Shown one piece after another: positions 1 to 9,686 of a stretch of DNA of 64,000 nt (within the stretch, counting starts at the first letter, position 1; every line of letters starts with the position of its first letter). Origin of the DNA: Microbacterium testaceum (GTDB lineage: Bacteria > Actinomycetota > Actinomycetes > Actinomycetales > Microbacteriaceae); contig NZ_JAJGNJ010000003.1 of NCBI RefSeq assembly GCF_020781835.1, positions 1 through 64,000 of the forward strand, given 5' to 3'. A program made the translations under genes and the position numbers. The notes under the pieces were generated by a model. The model was not told where the DNA came from, made no database searches, and was given only the letters and a program-made list of their open reading frames with translations.

Positions 1-552
1 GATCGCACCGAACTGGAAGTTCTGGTAGCAGCCACCGTTCTTCGTGCCACACGTATACGGACCCGTCGGAGCACCCAAAGCCCCGTCCGCGCCGGAGATC
101 GCGTTCCAGCGACGCCCGATATCACCGGTCACCGGGAACGCACCCGCTGAGGTCCACCCAATGGCTCCCCCCTGGAACGCCTGCGACGCCCGCCCATCCG
201 CATTCACCGGAGCTGCCGTCGGATACCCCAGCGGCCCGCCCTCGAATCCCGAGTCCCGCCAAGCCCCACGGATCGACCCATACGTCTCCCACGCCCCCGT
301 CGACGGCGACCAACTGATCGCGCCGAGCTGGAAGTTCTGGTAGCAGCCACCATCCTTGGTGCCGCACGTCGGCGCCCCGATCGGATAGCCGAGCACACCA
401 CCCTCGAAACCGATCCGCGACCAGCGCGCACGAATATCCCCGTAGGTCTCCCACGCCCCCGTCGTCGGCGACCAACTGATCGCACCGAACTGGAAGTTCT
501 GGTAGCAGCCACCGTTCTTCGTGCCACACGTATACGGACCCGTCGGAGCACC
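1..552. repeat. Near-identical direct repeats coding LGFP modules
   Basis: Bases 1-75 are repeated exactly at 478-552, with a diverged third copy from about 318. They encode the CGTKNGGCYQNFQFGAI modules of the LGFP protein. Exact DNA identity over 75 bp implies recent duplication or gene conversion of the module. Confidence 0.8.
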
Positions 553-1461
553 CAGCGGGTTGGCACGACCGCCGAGTTCCGTCCACCTGGCGAGGATCGC
601 TCCCCCGATGGGCTGAGACGTCGACCCGAACCAGTCCGTGAAGTAATTGAAGAAGTTCCGGTTCCCATATGCCGAACAGGAATCCCCCTCGCCGTATCCC
701 GCGCGCAGGGCGGCGGCATTGGGCTGGTAGGGCGTGTAGTAGTAGAGGTCGGCGGTCGCCTGATTAGCGATATAGACCGGCGACGAACCGCACGAAACGT
801 TGGGGTTGAAGCGGACATTCCACGTCTGGCCGGGCGCATACCACGTGAAGTACTTGCTCGTCCCCGGCGGGTTGGCATACCGCTTCAGCTGCCACGCTGC
901 GCCGTAGACCTGGTTGAAGAATCCGTAGTACCGGGTGTCGCATGCGGCGGTGTCCGGGCATCCCTGGCCCATGGCGATCCTGTACCGCCAGTCGCTCGGC
1001 CACGTGTGGTTCACCAGACCCTGCTCCTTCTGGAGCGTGACGAGAATGACCTGCGGATTGATACCGCAGGCCTGAGCGACCTTGAAGATGATCCGGGAGG
1101 CGCGCTCCCGCATCCCGCCCGAATACGCGCCGCACATGGCGTCCGCCGAGGTCGTGCGGGACGTGTCGTACCAATCCTTCAGACAGGTGTACCCGGCCCG
1201 ACAGGTCGGAACCTTCGCCTCGAGGAAGCTCTGAATTTGAGCCTCCGTCATCGTGCCACTGTTGAAAAATGCCTGATCGGTGATGATCTGGGACGGATTG
1301 AAACCGGACGGAGCCGCCGCAACGGCGGCAACCGTCGACACCGACTGCGGCGTCGCAGCCTGCGCCGCCGATACGGACGTCAGAGAACCGATCGCCGTGA
1401 CCAGGACGGCGACCGCCGCGAAGAATGTGGTCAGCGTGATTCGGCGCCCCGATTGCAGCAT
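1..1461 (-). CDS. Secreted LGFP-repeat protein, C-terminus beyond the window
   Basis: The open frame runs 487 codons from ATG 1461 to the window edge without a stop. Residues 1-36 are a signal peptide (basic start, hydrophobic core, AQA before the likely cleavage site). Residues about 54-280 form a Cys-containing domain with a helix ending in LQKEQGLV (Glu146) and a later YYGFFNQ...GAAWQLKRY segment; this resembles lysozyme/transglycosylase-like folds, but that is an inference. From about residue 287 come tandem LGFP-type repeats (ARW..., GAPT, CGTK.GGCYQNFQ..GAISWSP), typical of actinobacterial envelope-binding proteins. CACACT lies 6 nt before the ATG, supporting this start. The protein probably acts in or on the cell wall. 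An adhesin role is an alternative. Confidence 0.8.
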   Translation of the reverse strand, partial: MLQSGRRITLTTFFAAVAVLVTAIGSLTSVSAAQAATPQSVSTVAAVAAAPSGFNPSQIITDQAFFNSGTMTEAQIQSFLEAKVPTCRAGYTCLKDWYDTSRTTSADAMCGAYSGGMRERASRIIFKVAQACGINPQVILVTLQKEQGLVNHTWPSDWRYRIAMGQGCPDTAACDTRYYGFFNQVYGAAWQLKRYANPPGTSKYFTWYAPGQTWNVRFNPNVSCGSSPVYIANQATADLYYYTPYQPNAAALRAGYGEGDSCSAYGNRNFFNYFTDWFGSTSQPIGGAILARWTELGGRANPLGAPTGPYTCGTKNGGCYQNFQFGAISWSPTTGAWETYGDIRARWSRIGFEGGVLGYPIGAPTCGTKDGGCYQNFQLGAISWSPSTGAWETYGSIRGAWRDSGFEGGPLGYPTAAPVNADGRASQAFQGGAIGWTSAGAFPVTGDIGRRWNAISGADGALGAPTGPYTCGTKNGGCYQNFQFGAI

Positions 1462-1552
1462 TGGCCCAGTGTGACGGATGAGGCTTATGTGAATCAAATG
1501 TTTGATCGATCGCGCAACCTACGCGCCCCGTCGACCTGGCCGTGATCGCGCG

Positions 1553-2656
1553 CTACAACTCCGCGTGCAGCGCCCACACGCGCTCGGCGCACGCCTCCCA
1601 GGCGAACCCCTTCGCGCGGTCGCCGGCGAGCACGCGCAGTCGCTCGGCGTCCTCACCGAGGGCACGAGCCACGGCTCCGCCGAGCTGCTCCTCCCCCGCG
1701 TACAGCGCGGCGTCGGCGAGCACCTCGCGGTGGACGGCGGTGTCGGCCGCGACGATCGGCACACCCACGGCGAGAGCGTCGACGGCGCGCCACGGCCAGT
1801 CCGTGCGTGTGCCGGCGGCGACGTAGACGACAGCGTGCGAGAGCACGGCCGCGCGGTCCCACTGGTCGAGCGACCCTCGTGCATGAACGCGGGACTCGGG
1901 GATGCCGGCCGCCGACGCGAGGTCGACGACGGCGGGTTCGTCTCCCTCGGGGACGTCCAGCACGACCACGTCGCCGCCCCACTCGGCGGCCGAGACTCCC
2001 GCGAAGGCGGCGGCGAGCCCGTCGGAGGCGGCGACACCGCCCGCGAGAGCGATGAACGACGACGGCAGATCGAGCGCGCGCAGTCGGCCCACGGCATCCG
2101 AGGGCACACGGAACCCGGCCACAGGGGCTCCGCCGATGACGCGCACCTTCGCGACGAGCTTCGCCTTGGCCACCCCCGCCAGACGCTCCGCCATCGCGTG
2201 TGAGGGAACGACGACGGCATCGGCGTGCTTGCCGGTCCGCGACAGCAGCGCACGCGCGGCGAGGACCTCTGCCTTGGGCAGCTCGTCCGGCGTCTCCCAC
2301 GCTCGCAGGTCCCACAGCGTCACGACGATCTGGTGCGTCTCGTTGACGCGGTCGTGTCGCACGAGGGGGGCGAGGGGTGTCGGCGAGTGGATCAGCCCGC
2401 GACCGATGCCGGGAGCCACGCCGAGTTGCCAGGATGCCGCGAGCTCGCGTCTCCGCATCGACAGACGCGTCTCGCCCGACAGTCCCGTGATCGCCCCGTC
2501 GTCGGGGAGCCCCGGCGAGGGGGTGATCGCCGCGACGTCGCAGCCGCGCGGCGCGGTGTCCACGAGGGCTTGTGCGAGGGAGGCCGAGGCCTCGGCGAGA
2601 TCACGGGATGTGGGCGTGACGAGCTGGTCGAGGACGACGCGAAGAGTGACGGTCAC
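1553..2656 (-). CDS. Glycosyltransferase, GT4-like
   Basis: A protein of 367 residues. The GTG start at 2656 overlaps the stop of the upstream LCP gene by four bases (GTGA), so the longer reading frame reaching 3331 is not used. The C-terminal half has the GT-B donor-site pattern (WPWRAVDALAVGVPIVAAD...HREVLAD), equivalent to the E-x7-E region of family 4 with Asp at the first acidic site, preceded by a VVPSHAMAERL strand-helix. The N-terminal half has the loose acceptor-domain features of the family. Its coupling to an LCP protein suggests synthesis of a cell-wall glycopolymer or glycolipid. Donor and acceptor cannot be told from the sequence. Confidence 0.78.
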   Translation of the reverse strand: MTVTLRVVLDQLVTPTSRDLAEASASLAQALVDTAPRGCDVAAITPSPGLPDDGAITGLSGETRLSMRRRELAASWQLGVAPGIGRGLIHSPTPLAPLVRHDRVNETHQIVVTLWDLRAWETPDELPKAEVLAARALLSRTGKHADAVVVPSHAMAERLAGVAKAKLVAKVRVIGGAPVAGFRVPSDAVGRLRALDLPSSFIALAGGVAASDGLAAAFAGVSAAEWGGDVVVLDVPEGDEPAVVDLASAAGIPESRVHARGSLDQWDRAAVLSHAVVYVAAGTRTDWPWRAVDALAVGVPIVAADTAVHREVLADAALYAGEEQLGGAVARALGEDAERLRVLAGDRAKGFAWEACAERVWALHAEL

Positions 2657-4119
2657 GGGGCGGGTGCCTCCGTCTCGGTGGGCGGGTGGAGCGTGTCGCG
2701 CACCATCTGTTGAATCTGGGCGTAGTCGGGATCGAACTCGTCGACTCCGCCTTCGGGGGTCAGTTCGATCGTACTCACGGGCTGGTCCTTCGCCTTCAGG
2801 GCGAGGTCCACGAGGGTGGGGGCGATGAGGCCCTGCGGCAGATCGGTCTTCACGATGGCCGTGCCGGCGGCGGCGACCTCCTGGAAGCGCGTGAGCACGG
2901 TCTGCGGGGTGGCCTGCGCGAGGATCGCCTCCTGCAGCTGACGCTGACGCCGCATCCGGTCGAAGTCGCTCGTGGTGTAACGCGAGCGGGCATACCACTG
3001 CGCGGTGTCGCCGTCCATGTGCTGCGGGCCGGGCTCGATCCACCCGAACGCCCAGTCGTCGACCGGCTGGCCGTCGTAGGCCGGGCCGCCCTTGGGCAGA
3101 CGCTCGTCGACGGTGATGTCGACGCCGCCGAGCGCATCGACGACGTCGGCGAAGCCCTTCATGTCGATGAGGACGTAGTACGGGATCTGGATGCCGAGGA
3201 TGCCCTCCGCGGCATCCTTGGTGGCTTCGATACCCGGCTCGGAGCCGTTGGCGACAGCGTCGGGATAGAGGGCGTTGCCGTCCTGGCAGACCTCGACCTC
3301 GGTGCGGAGTTGGTTCACTCCGCTGCCCCACCCGCAGGTCTCGTCGAACTTGCCCGTGTGCCCGTTGGGGTACTCGTCCTGCATGGGGCCGGGGGCGAAA
3401 GGGAAGTGCGGCATGTCACGGGGGATGCCGGTGATGGTCACCGCTCCCGATGCCGCATTGACCGAGATCACCGAGATCGAGTCGAAGCGCATGGAGTCGC
3501 GCCCCTCGCCGGAATCGGCACCGAGCAACAGGATGTTGTAGTACCCGTCCGACGGGGGGACCACCGGCGCGGACTGCGCGAAGATCGACGAGAAGGCATC
3601 GCGAGTCGCGCCCGCCGTCTGCGCGGCCCACGCCGCACCGGAGCCGGAGAGCACCAGCAGCAGGATCGACACCGACGCGATGGCGAACCGCGCGAGGGGG
3701 CCGGTACGAACCAATCGGACGAGCCGCAACGTGTCGATCGTGAGCACGATCCACAGCACGACGTATCCCACGATCACGATCTGCACGACGGTGAGGGGCA
3801 CCCAGCGGAACCACGACAGGAAATCGGGGATGAACGAGCCGGTGGCCAGCGCGAACAGCCCGCTCGGCCATAGCAGCGCACCCAAGGCCGTCAGCACCAG
3901 GGCCGTCCAGAGGAACAGGGTGGCGCCGAGACCGAACCTGCCCAGTCGGCGGCTCCCCGCCAGCACCTGCGCTGACCCGGGGATGAGGAAGTTCAGGGTC
4001 ACGAGCCACCACCCGCGGCGGGTCATGACCTCGCGCGACGAGGTGTCCGGGTTGCGCATCGGACGCGACTCCACGAGCGGCTCGCGGGGGCGCGCCCGCG
4101 GCGGAGCGGCCACGCTCAC
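2653..4119 (-). CDS. LCP-family (LytR-CpsA-Psr) cell-wall glycopolymer ligase
   Basis: A protein of 488 residues from GTG 4119, overlapping the purE stop by GTGA. The N-terminal third carries several hydrophobic segments (residues about 35-60, 65-90, 105-130 and 150-170), more than the single anchor of many LCP proteins. The extracytoplasmic LCP domain follows: NILLLGADS...RDSMRFDSI (the conserved Asp/Arg pyrophosphate-binding set), ITGIPRDMP, and [19 protein letters not shown]. Family members move lipid-linked glycopolymers (teichoic or teichuronic acid, arabinogalactan) onto peptidoglycan. The translationally coupled glycosyltransferase downstream fits an envelope polymer pathway. Confidence 0.88.
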   Translation of the reverse strand: MSVAAPPRARPREPLVESRPMRNPDTSSREVMTRRGWWLVTLNFLIPGSAQVLAGSRRLGRFGLGATLFLWTALVLTALGALLWPSGLFALATGSFIPDFLSWFRWVPLTVVQIVIVGYVVLWIVLTIDTLRLVRLVRTGPLARFAIASVSILLLVLSGSGAAWAAQTAGATRDAFSSIFAQSAPVVPPSDGYYNILLLGADSGEGRDSMRFDSISVISVNAASGAVTITGIPRDMPHFPFAPGPMQDEYPNGHTGKFDETCGWGSGVNQLRTEVEVCQDGNALYPDAVANGSEPGIEATKDAAEGILGIQIPYYVLIDMKGFADVVDALGGVDITVDERLPKGGPAYDGQPVDDWAFGWIEPGPQHMDGDTAQWYARSRYTTSDFDRMRRQRQLQEAILAQATPQTVLTRFQEVAAAGTAIVKTDLPQGLIAPTLVDLALKAKDQPVSTIELTPEGGVDEFDPDYAQIQQMVRDTLHPPTETEAPAP

Positions 4120-4631
4120 AGCGAATCCTTCAAGCGGCGGTTCTTCTCCTCCACCTGCGCCTCGAGGTCGGCGGCATAGGACTCGACGCGGTCGCCCAGC
4201 TCGGTGTCCGCGGCACCGAGGAGGCGGGCCGCGAGCAGACCGGCGTTCTTCGCACCGTTGATCGACACGGTCGCCACCGGGATACCGGCCGGCATCTGCA
4301 CGATGCTCAGCAGCGAGTCGAGCCCGTCGAGGGTCGCCAGCTGCACCGGCACACCGATCACCGGGAGCGCCGTGACCGAGGCGAGCATGCCGGGCAGGTG
4401 AGCGGCACCGCCCGCACCGGCGATGATCGCCCGCAGGCCCCGGGCGCGGGCCTCCCGGCCGTAGCGGATGAGCTTGTCGGGCGTGCGATGCGCCGAGACG
4501 ACTTCGACCTCGTGCGGGATGCCGAACTCGGTGAGCACCTGGGACGCGTCGCTCATCACGCGCCAGTCGGAGTCGGAGCCCATGACGACGCCGACCACGG
4601 GCGTCTCGGAAGAATGCAGCGGTCGGGTCAC
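4116..4631 (-). CDS. purE: N5-carboxyaminoimidazole ribonucleotide mutase
   Basis: A class I PurE of 171 residues, converting N5-CAIR to CAIR in purine synthesis. The family signature is intact: VVMGSDSDW, the catalytic His in [23 protein letters not shown], and the [20 protein letters not shown]-terminal region. The GTG at 4631 is preceded by TAGCCT with a 6-nt gap, consistent with a leaderless transcript starting in the 46-bp space after purK. It therefore may have its own promoter in addition to read-through from purK. Confidence 0.95.
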   Translation of the reverse strand: MTRPLHSSETPVVGVVMGSDSDWRVMSDASQVLTEFGIPHEVEVVSAHRTPDKLIRYGREARARGLRAIIAGAGGAAHLPGMLASVTALPVIGVPVQLATLDGLDSLLSIVQMPAGIPVATVSINGAKNAGLLAARLLGAADTELGDRVESYAADLEAQVEEKNRRLKDSL

Positions 4632-4637
4632 CGATCC

Positions 4638-4643
4638 AGGCTA
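4638..4643 (-). promoter_or_regulatory. -10 box of purE (leaderless)
   Basis: TAGCCT on the minus strand, six bases before the GTG start at 4631. Confidence 0.55.
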
Positions 4644-4677
4644 GGGCGGCTCGCTGGAAGATCCCGGAACGGCGCGC

Positions 4678-5811
4678 TCAGTCGAAGAAGGCCGCCGCGG
4701 CCCGGGCCTCGTAGACCACGTCGTCCAGGTCGTCGCCGGCGACGTTGACGTGACCGACCTTGCGCCCCGGTCGCGGATCCTTGCCGTAGGTGTGGATCTT
4801 CGCGGTCGGGTGCGCCGCCATCGCCGGCGCGAACCGATCGGTCAGACCGCCCTCGGCCGGCCCGCCCAGGATGTTGATCATCACTGTCCACGGGGCGACC
4901 GCATCCGAGGATCCGAGGGGGAGGTCCAGCACCGCGCGCAGGTGCTGTTCGAACTGGCTCGTGACCGCGCCGTCCTGCGTCCAGTGCCCGCTGTTGTGCG
5001 GCCGCATGGCGAGCTCGTTGATGAGGATGCGCTCGTCGGAGGTCTCGAACAACTCCACCGCGAGCATGCCGGTCACCCCGAGCCCCTCGGCGACGGCGAT
5101 CCCGATCTCGGCGGCGGCGCGCTGCATCCGCTCCCCCGCCCGGGGCGCCGGGGCGATCACCTCGGCGCACACGCCGTCGCGCTGCGTCGTGGCCACGAGC
5201 GGGTAGGTGCGCACCTCACCGGAGGGGCGACGCGCGACCTGCTGTGCCAGTTCGCGCGTGAAGTCGACGAGTTCCTCGACCAGCAGCGCACCGCCGTTGG
5301 CGTCCTCGGCGAGCGCCGCGAGCCAGTCCTCGGCCTCGGTCGCGGCCGATACGACACGCACGCCCTTGCCGTCGTAGCCGCCGCGCGGGGTCTTCACGAC
5401 CGCTCGACCACCGTGCGCGTCGAGGAAGTCCTGCAGGCCCGCGGCATCGGAGACGGACGCCCAGTCGGGCTGCGGCATCCCGAGTTCGGCCATGCGCGCG
5501 CGCATCACGAGCTTGTCCTGGGCCACGAACAGCGGCGCGGGGCCGGGGTGCACGGCGACACCGGCCTCCACGAGGACCGACAGCACGTCCTGCGGCACAT
5601 GCTCGTGGTCGAAGGTGAGCACGTCGACGTCCTGAGCGAAGCGCAGAACGGTATCGGCATGGCGGTAGTCGCCGACGGCCGTCGCCGCCAGCGCCGCCGA
5701 CATGCCCTCGGTCTCGGCGAGGACGCGGATCTCGATCCCGAGCTCCTCGGCGGGCGCGATCATCATCCGCGCCAGCTGTCCGCCACCGACCACTCCGACT
5801 CGCAGCGCCAT
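4678..5811 (-). CDS. purK: 5-(carboxyamino)imidazole ribonucleotide synthase
   Basis: A PurK of 377 residues, the ATP-grasp enzyme that makes N5-CAIR from AIR, bicarbonate and ATP. Visible features are the N-terminal VGVVGGGQLARMM, DHEHVP, the ATP-grasp strand VVKTPRGGYDGKGV, and INELAMRPHNSGHWTQDGAVTSQFEQHLRAV near the C-terminus (quoted in two parts of one conserved block). The ATG at 5811 has a good GGAAGGAG ribosome site; the frame stays open far upstream but has no family sequence there. It lies directly before purE, the usual pairing. Confidence 0.93.
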   Translation of the reverse strand: MALRVGVVGGGQLARMMIAPAEELGIEIRVLAETEGMSAALAATAVGDYRHADTVLRFAQDVDVLTFDHEHVPQDVLSVLVEAGVAVHPGPAPLFVAQDKLVMRARMAELGMPQPDWASVSDAAGLQDFLDAHGGRAVVKTPRGGYDGKGVRVVSAATEAEDWLAALAEDANGGALLVEELVDFTRELAQQVARRPSGEVRTYPLVATTQRDGVCAEVIAPAPRAGERMQRAAAEIGIAVAEGLGVTGMLAVELFETSDERILINELAMRPHNSGHWTQDGAVTSQFEQHLRAVLDLPLGSSDAVAPWTVMINILGGPAEGGLTDRFAPAMAAHPTAKIHTYGKDPRPGRKVGHVNVAGDDLDDVVYEARAAAAFFD

Positions 5812-6056
5812 GCCGCTCCTTCCGTCCCGTCCATTGTGGACGACGGCTCCGGGGCCCGCGAGCCCAGAGGGCTCACCGAACACGAAGAAGGAAACCCCGG
5901 CACCCGGCTCCGCCCGGAACCGCGCGTGCGCGACCGGGAGCACGGATCTCCTTCGTCGTGTCTGCCGAGGGGACGGGCCGCCCGGAGGCACGGCGGAGGG
6001 GCCGGATGCCGGCCGACCGGAAGCAGCGGCAGGTCCGATGAGGCGTGAGGGACCGC
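5812..6056. other. Intergenic region upstream of purK
   Basis: No gene is supported in these 245 bases between the PH-domain gene and purK, both on the minus strand. It presumably holds the purK promoter and 5' leader. No clear riboswitch fold or terminator was recognised. Confidence 0.4.
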
Positions 6057-6608
6057 TCAGTCGACGGGGCCGGACGCCTGCGCCTGCGAATCGCGGTGGG
6101 CGAGGATCTGGTTCACCTCGACCTGATCCACGAGAGTCTCGTGCACCAGCACGGCATGCGGCACGTTCTTCAACCGCATCGGCGGCTCGACGCCGTTCGA
6201 GAGCGTGAGCGTCCCCGCGCCCCACAAGCGCTGCAGGATGCCGCGACGCATCTGGATCGCGTACCCGCGGACGTGCGAGATCTCGCGGCTGCTCGAACCG
6301 AAGAAGCCGGAGCGTTCGATCACGCGCCGCGTCGTGATGGTCCAGGACCGCGACAGCCACACGAGATAGGGGATGAGTACGAGCAGCAGCACCACGGCCC
6401 CCGCCGCGCTCAGCAGCATCCAGTTCTCGAACGGGGCCGGAACGTTGTCGTAGAAATAGGCCGTCGCGCCCGACACCGCGATCAGCACGAGCGCGGACCA
6501 CGAGAGCCGCCGCGCGTGGCCGCGCAGTCGCGCGATGCGGCGTTCGGGCATCGCCGAACCCGGGGCCGGCGTGCGCGGGCGGCCTCCGTAGATGGTCGGC
6601 TGGGTCAC
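6057..6608 (-). CDS. Membrane protein with bacterial PH domain (DUF304-like)
   Basis: A protein of 183 residues. It has two membrane segments (around residues 35-55 and 60-85), then a bPH-type domain with the usual [10 protein letters not shown].....[13 protein letters not shown] pattern. Such proteins are small membrane-anchored PH-like modules of unknown function. I chose GTG 6608 because CAGAAT sits exactly 6 nt upstream; an in-frame GTG at 6650 would add 14 residues. It lies 60 bp after birA on the same strand and may be co-transcribed with it. Confidence 0.78.
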   Translation of the reverse strand: MTQPTIYGGRPRTPAPGSAMPERRIARLRGHARRLSWSALVLIAVSGATAYFYDNVPAPFENWMLLSAAGAVVLLLVLIPYLVWLSRSWTITTRRVIERSGFFGSSSREISHVRGYAIQMRRGILQRLWGAGTLTLSNGVEPPMRLKNVPHAVLVHETLVDQVEVNQILAHRDSQAQASGPVD

Positions 6609-6668
6609 GTTCTCATTCTGCGGGGCCGCGGGCTCCACCGTCGCCCGCACACGCGGAACGACCGCGGG

Positions 6669-7451
6669 TCAGCGCACGTGGACGACGTCGCCCGCCGACA
6701 CCACGGTCTGAATCGTGCCCGATCCCACCACGAGGCGTCCCTCCTCATCGAGCCGTTCGGCGCGGCCCTGCACGGTGGTGCCGTCGGGGAGCGACACGGA
6801 CACCTCGCGCCCGACCGTGGCGCACAGCTTCTCGATGTCGCGGTGCACGTGCGCGATGTCGCCCTCCGACAGATGCGAGAGGAAGCCGGCCAGCGCCTCG
6901 AGGTAATCGGCGAGCAGCCGGTCCTCGTCGACCTCGAGCCCGATCGCGGCGAACGACGTCGCGGTCGACACGGGAAGATCGGCGCGGGTCATGCGTGTGT
7001 TGATGCCCGACCCGACGACGACCGTGTCGAGCGTGCCGGGAACGGCCTCGGCCAGGATGCCGCAGATCTTCGCACCGTCCACGAGCACGTCGTTCGGCCA
7101 CTTCAGCTCGGCCTTCGAGCCGTGCCCGCTCAGACGGGCGTTCACGGCGCGCGTCATCGCGGCACCGGCAGCGAGAGGGATCCAGCCACGTGCCGCCATC
7201 GGTATGCGGCCGGCGTCCACGACGACGGACACGGCCAGGGCGGTTCCGGCCGGCGCGGTCCACGTCCGGTCCAGTCGTCCGCGCCCCGCGCGTTGGTCGT
7301 CCGTGATCAGCAACGACAGGTGGGGCCAGCCCGCGGGATCGGACGTGACGGCCGCGACGACGTCGGCGTTGGTGGAGTCGGTCGTCTCGACGACCTGGAC
7401 GCGGGGACTGAGTGCGGCGGTGAGCGGGTATCCGGCAGCGGGGATCGGCAT
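6669..7451 (-). CDS. birA: Biotin-[acetyl-CoA-carboxylase] ligase
   Basis: A BirA of 260 residues that activates biotin and attaches it to the carboxylase biotin-carrier lysine. It contains ETTDSTN, the biotinyl-AMP loop region ([10 protein letters not shown], usually GRGRxxRxW), LKWPNDV and GILAE, and a C-terminal SH3-like domain. There is no N-terminal HTH, so it is a monofunctional class I ligase without repressor function. ATG 7451 is preferred to GTG 7457 because TAGGGT ends exactly 6 nt before the ATG and would abut the GTG. It is divergent from the acyl-CoA carboxylase beta gene, its likely functional partner system. Confidence 0.92.
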   Translation of the reverse strand: MPIPAAGYPLTAALSPRVQVVETTDSTNADVVAAVTSDPAGWPHLSLLITDDQRAGRGRLDRTWTAPAGTALAVSVVVDAGRIPMAARGWIPLAAGAAMTRAVNARLSGHGSKAELKWPNDVLVDGAKICGILAEAVPGTLDTVVVGSGINTRMTRADLPVSTATSFAAIGLEVDEDRLLADYLEALAGFLSHLSEGDIAHVHRDIEKLCATVGREVSVSLPDGTTVQGRAERLDEEGRLVVGSGTIQTVVSAGDVVHVR

Positions 7452-7457
7452 GTGCAC

Positions 7458-7463
7458 ACCCTA
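7458..7463 (-). promoter_or_regulatory. -10 box of birA (leaderless)
   Basis: TAGGGT on the minus strand, with a 6-nt gap to ATG 7451. Confidence 0.55.
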
Positions 7464-7597
7464 GGCAACACGCGGGGAGATCGGCATCCGCTTGCCTTCC
7501 GCGCGCGCACCGCCTCCGCGGCGCGGATGGATGGATGCCACAGCCTGTGGCCGAGGTGCTTGTGCGCACCCTCCAACATCGGCGCGGAACCGGTCGC

Positions 7598-7603
7598 TAG
7601 GGT
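7598..7603 (+). promoter_or_regulatory. -10 box of acyl-CoA carboxylase beta (leaderless)
   Basis: TAGGGT, seven bases before GTG 7611. Confidence 0.55.
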
Positions 7604-7610
7604 GGAAAGC

Positions 7611-9200
7611 GTGACCGACCAGCCCGATCTCTCCACGACCGCCGGCAAGATCGCCGACCTGCGCACGAGGTTCCAGGAGGCGGTCGTCGACGCCGAGACC
7701 GCCGCGCGCACCAAGCAGCACGCCAAAGGCAAACTGACCGCCCGCGAGCGGATCGAGATGCTCGTCGATCCCGGCTCGTTCGTCGAGCTCGACGAATACG
7801 TGCGGCACCGCACGTCGGCGTTCGGCATGGACAAGTCGCGCCCCTACGGCGATTCGGTCGTCACCGGCACCGGCACGATCCACGGGCGCACGGTCGCCGT
7901 CTACGCACAGGACTTCTCCACGTTCGGCGGTTCGCTCGGTGAGGTCGCCGGCGACAAGATCATCAAGGTCATGGAGCTCGCCCTCCGCAGCGGCATCCCG
8001 ATCATCGGCATGCTCGACTCCGGCGGCGCGCGCATCCAGGAGGGCGTGGTCGCGCTCGGCAAGTACGGCGAGATCTTCCGACTCAACACCGCCGCCTCCG
8101 GCGTCATCCCCCAGATCTCGATCATCATGGGGCCCGCCGCCGGCGGCGCCGTCTACTCCCCCGCCCTGACGGACTTCGTCATCATGGTCGACAAGACCAG
8201 CCAGATGTTCGTCACCGGCCCCGACGTCATCAAGACCGTCACCGGGGAGGACGTCGGGATGGAGGAGCTCGGCGGCGCACACACCCACAACACCCGTTCG
8301 GGCGTCGCCCACTACCTCGCCGACGACGAGGACGACGCGCTCGACTACGCGCGCACCCTGATCGGCTTCCTCCCGGACAACAACCTCGCCGAGCTCCCCC
8401 TCTACGAGACCCCGTTCGAGTTCGAGACGACGGATGCCGATCGCGCGCTGAACACCGTCATCCCCGATTCCCCGAACCAGCCCTACGACATCCACACCGT
8501 CATCGAGGGCATCGTCGACGGAGCCGACTTCCTCGAAGTCCAGCCGCTGTTCGCGCCGAACATCGTCATCGGCTTCGGTCGCATCGAGGGACGAACCGTC
8601 GGCATCATCGCCAACCAGCCCTCGCAGATGGCGGGGACGCTCAACATCGACGCCGGCGAGAAGGCGAGCCGCTTCGTGCGCTTCTGCGACGCGTTCTCCG
8701 TGCCGATCGTGACGCTCGTCGACGTCCCCGGGTACCTCCCGGGCACCGACCAGGAGTGGACGGGTGTCATCCGTCGCGGCGCGAAGCTGTTGTACGCGTA
8801 CGCCGAGGCGACCGTGCCGCTGGTCACCGTGATCCTTCGCAAGGCCTACGGGGGCGCATACATCGTCATGGGCTCGAAGCAGTTGGGCGCCGACATCAAC
8901 CTCGCCTGGCCCACCGCCGAGATCGCCGTCATGGGCGGCCAGGGCGCGGTCAACATCCTGTACCGCGGCGAGATCAAGCGTGCCGAGGAGGCCGGCGAGG
9001 ACGTCGCGGCCGTGCGGACGCGACTGGCGAACGAGTACACCTACAACGTGGCATCCCCGTTCCTGGCCGCGGAGCGCGGCGAGCTGGACGGCATCATCGA
9101 GCCGGCGCAGACGCGCGTGTCGATCGCGAAGGCGCTCCGGGCCCTGCGCAACAAGCGCGCGAGCCTGCCGGCGAAGAAGCACGGGAACATCCCGCTGTGA
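7611..9200 (+). CDS. accD: Acyl-CoA carboxylase beta subunit (carboxyltransferase)
   Basis: A protein of 529 residues, the usual length for actinobacterial AccD/PccB-type subunits. It transfers the carboxyl group from carboxybiotin to acetyl- or propionyl-CoA. Both crotonase-like halves are complete, with oxyanion-hole glycines in [11 protein letters not shown] and [11 protein letters not shown], and the C-terminal [27 protein letters not shown] and [12 protein letters not shown]. Acetyl versus propionyl preference was not determined. The GTG start is placed by the -10 hexamer 7 nt upstream; the longer open frame back to 6045 crosses birA and is spurious. The gene overlaps the epsilon subunit by GTGA. 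Confidence 0.93.
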   Translation: MTDQPDLSTTAGKIADLRTRFQEAVVDAETAARTKQHAKGKLTARERIEMLVDPGSFVELDEYVRHRTSAFGMDKSRPYGDSVVTGTGTIHGRTVAVYAQDFSTFGGSLGEVAGDKIIKVMELALRSGIPIIGMLDSGGARIQEGVVALGKYGEIFRLNTAASGVIPQISIIMGPAAGGAVYSPALTDFVIMVDKTSQMFVTGPDVIKTVTGEDVGMEELGGAHTHNTRSGVAHYLADDEDDALDYARTLIGFLPDNNLAELPLYETPFEFETTDADRALNTVIPDSPNQPYDIHTVIEGIVDGADFLEVQPLFAPNIVIGFGRIEGRTVGIIANQPSQMAGTLNIDAGEKASRFVRFCDAFSVPIVTLVDVPGYLPGTDQEWTGVIRRGAKLLYAYAEATVPLVTVILRKAYGGAYIVMGSKQLGADINLAWPTAEIAVMGGQGAVNILYRGEIKRAEEAGEDVAAVRTRLANEYTYNVASPFLAAERGELDGIIEPAQTRVSIAKALRALRNKRASLPAKKHGNIPL

Positions 9201-9430
9201 CCGGCGCCGACACCGTCGACCCGTCAGAGACGATCGCCCGCGTCGTCCGCGGGACGCCGACGCCCGAAGAGCTCGCCGCGGCCATCGTGGTCGTGGGCGA
9301 GGCGTACGCCCGCGAGACGGCGGATGCCACGGCCCCGGAGGCCACCATCCGATCACGCTGGGAGCTCTCGGCACGCGGGCTGCGCGCGCCGCTGAACCGC
9401 GATGCGGGCTGGCGCGGCGTCACCGGCTGA
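9197..9430 (+). CDS. Acyl-CoA carboxylase epsilon subunit
   Basis: A protein of 77 residues that begins in a GTGA overlap with the beta-subunit stop. It has the small actinobacterial epsilon layout: [19 protein letters not shown] near residues 14-33, a variable alanine-rich linker, then a C-terminal [18 protein letters not shown] tail resembling the W/R-rich end of AccE proteins. The epsilon chain stabilises and stimulates the alpha-beta carboxylase complex. Position and motif agree, so the assignment is fairly secure despite the length. Confidence 0.85.
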   Translation: MTGADTVDPSETIARVVRGTPTPEELAAAIVVVGEAYARETADATAPEATIRSRWELSARGLRAPLNRDAGWRGVTG

Positions 9431-9569
9431 CTGTCCCCCGAAATACCTACAGACGCCGAGGAATCGCTCACGGATACTGGAGGAGCTGGAACGCATCACG
9501 CGTTCGGTCGGTCCGCTCCATCGAGCCGGTTCTGACCACGCGGACGGTTTTCGGGTAGCCGTTCGCATG

Positions 9570-9602
9570 GGTGAGGGGCAGGCGTCATCGCCGCCCCTCA
9601 CC
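9570..9602. terminator. Hairpin terminator after the accD-epsilon pair
   Basis: Perfect 10-bp arms (GGTGAGGGGC at 9570-9579, complement at 9593-9602) with an inner GGCG/CGCC stem, between convergent genes. It is followed by a moderately T-rich stretch on the plus strand. Confidence 0.7.
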
Positions 9603-9647
9603 GCTTATCTTTCGCACTCTTCCCCGGATGCTGATACCCGAACACGG

Positions 9648-9674
9648 CCCCCGCCGGCGTTCACGCCGCGGGGG
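9648..9674 (-). terminator. Hairpin terminator after the kinase cluster
   Basis: CCCCCGC (9648-9654) pairs with GCGGGGG (9668-9674), 13 bp past the stop of the minus-strand gene at 9687. Confidence 0.55.
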
Positions 9675-9686
9675 TCTTCCGGTTGC

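Noticed and set aside
1552-1564. Additional family C arm (GCTACAACTCCGC) at the end of the glycosyltransferase gene
   Set aside because: No partner arm about 58 bp on either side; treated as chance similarity.
6045-7610. N-terminal extension of the carboxylase beta subunit
   Set aside because: The open frame crosses birA and the PH-domain gene on the other strand and carries no family sequence; the -10 hexamer fixes GTG 7611.
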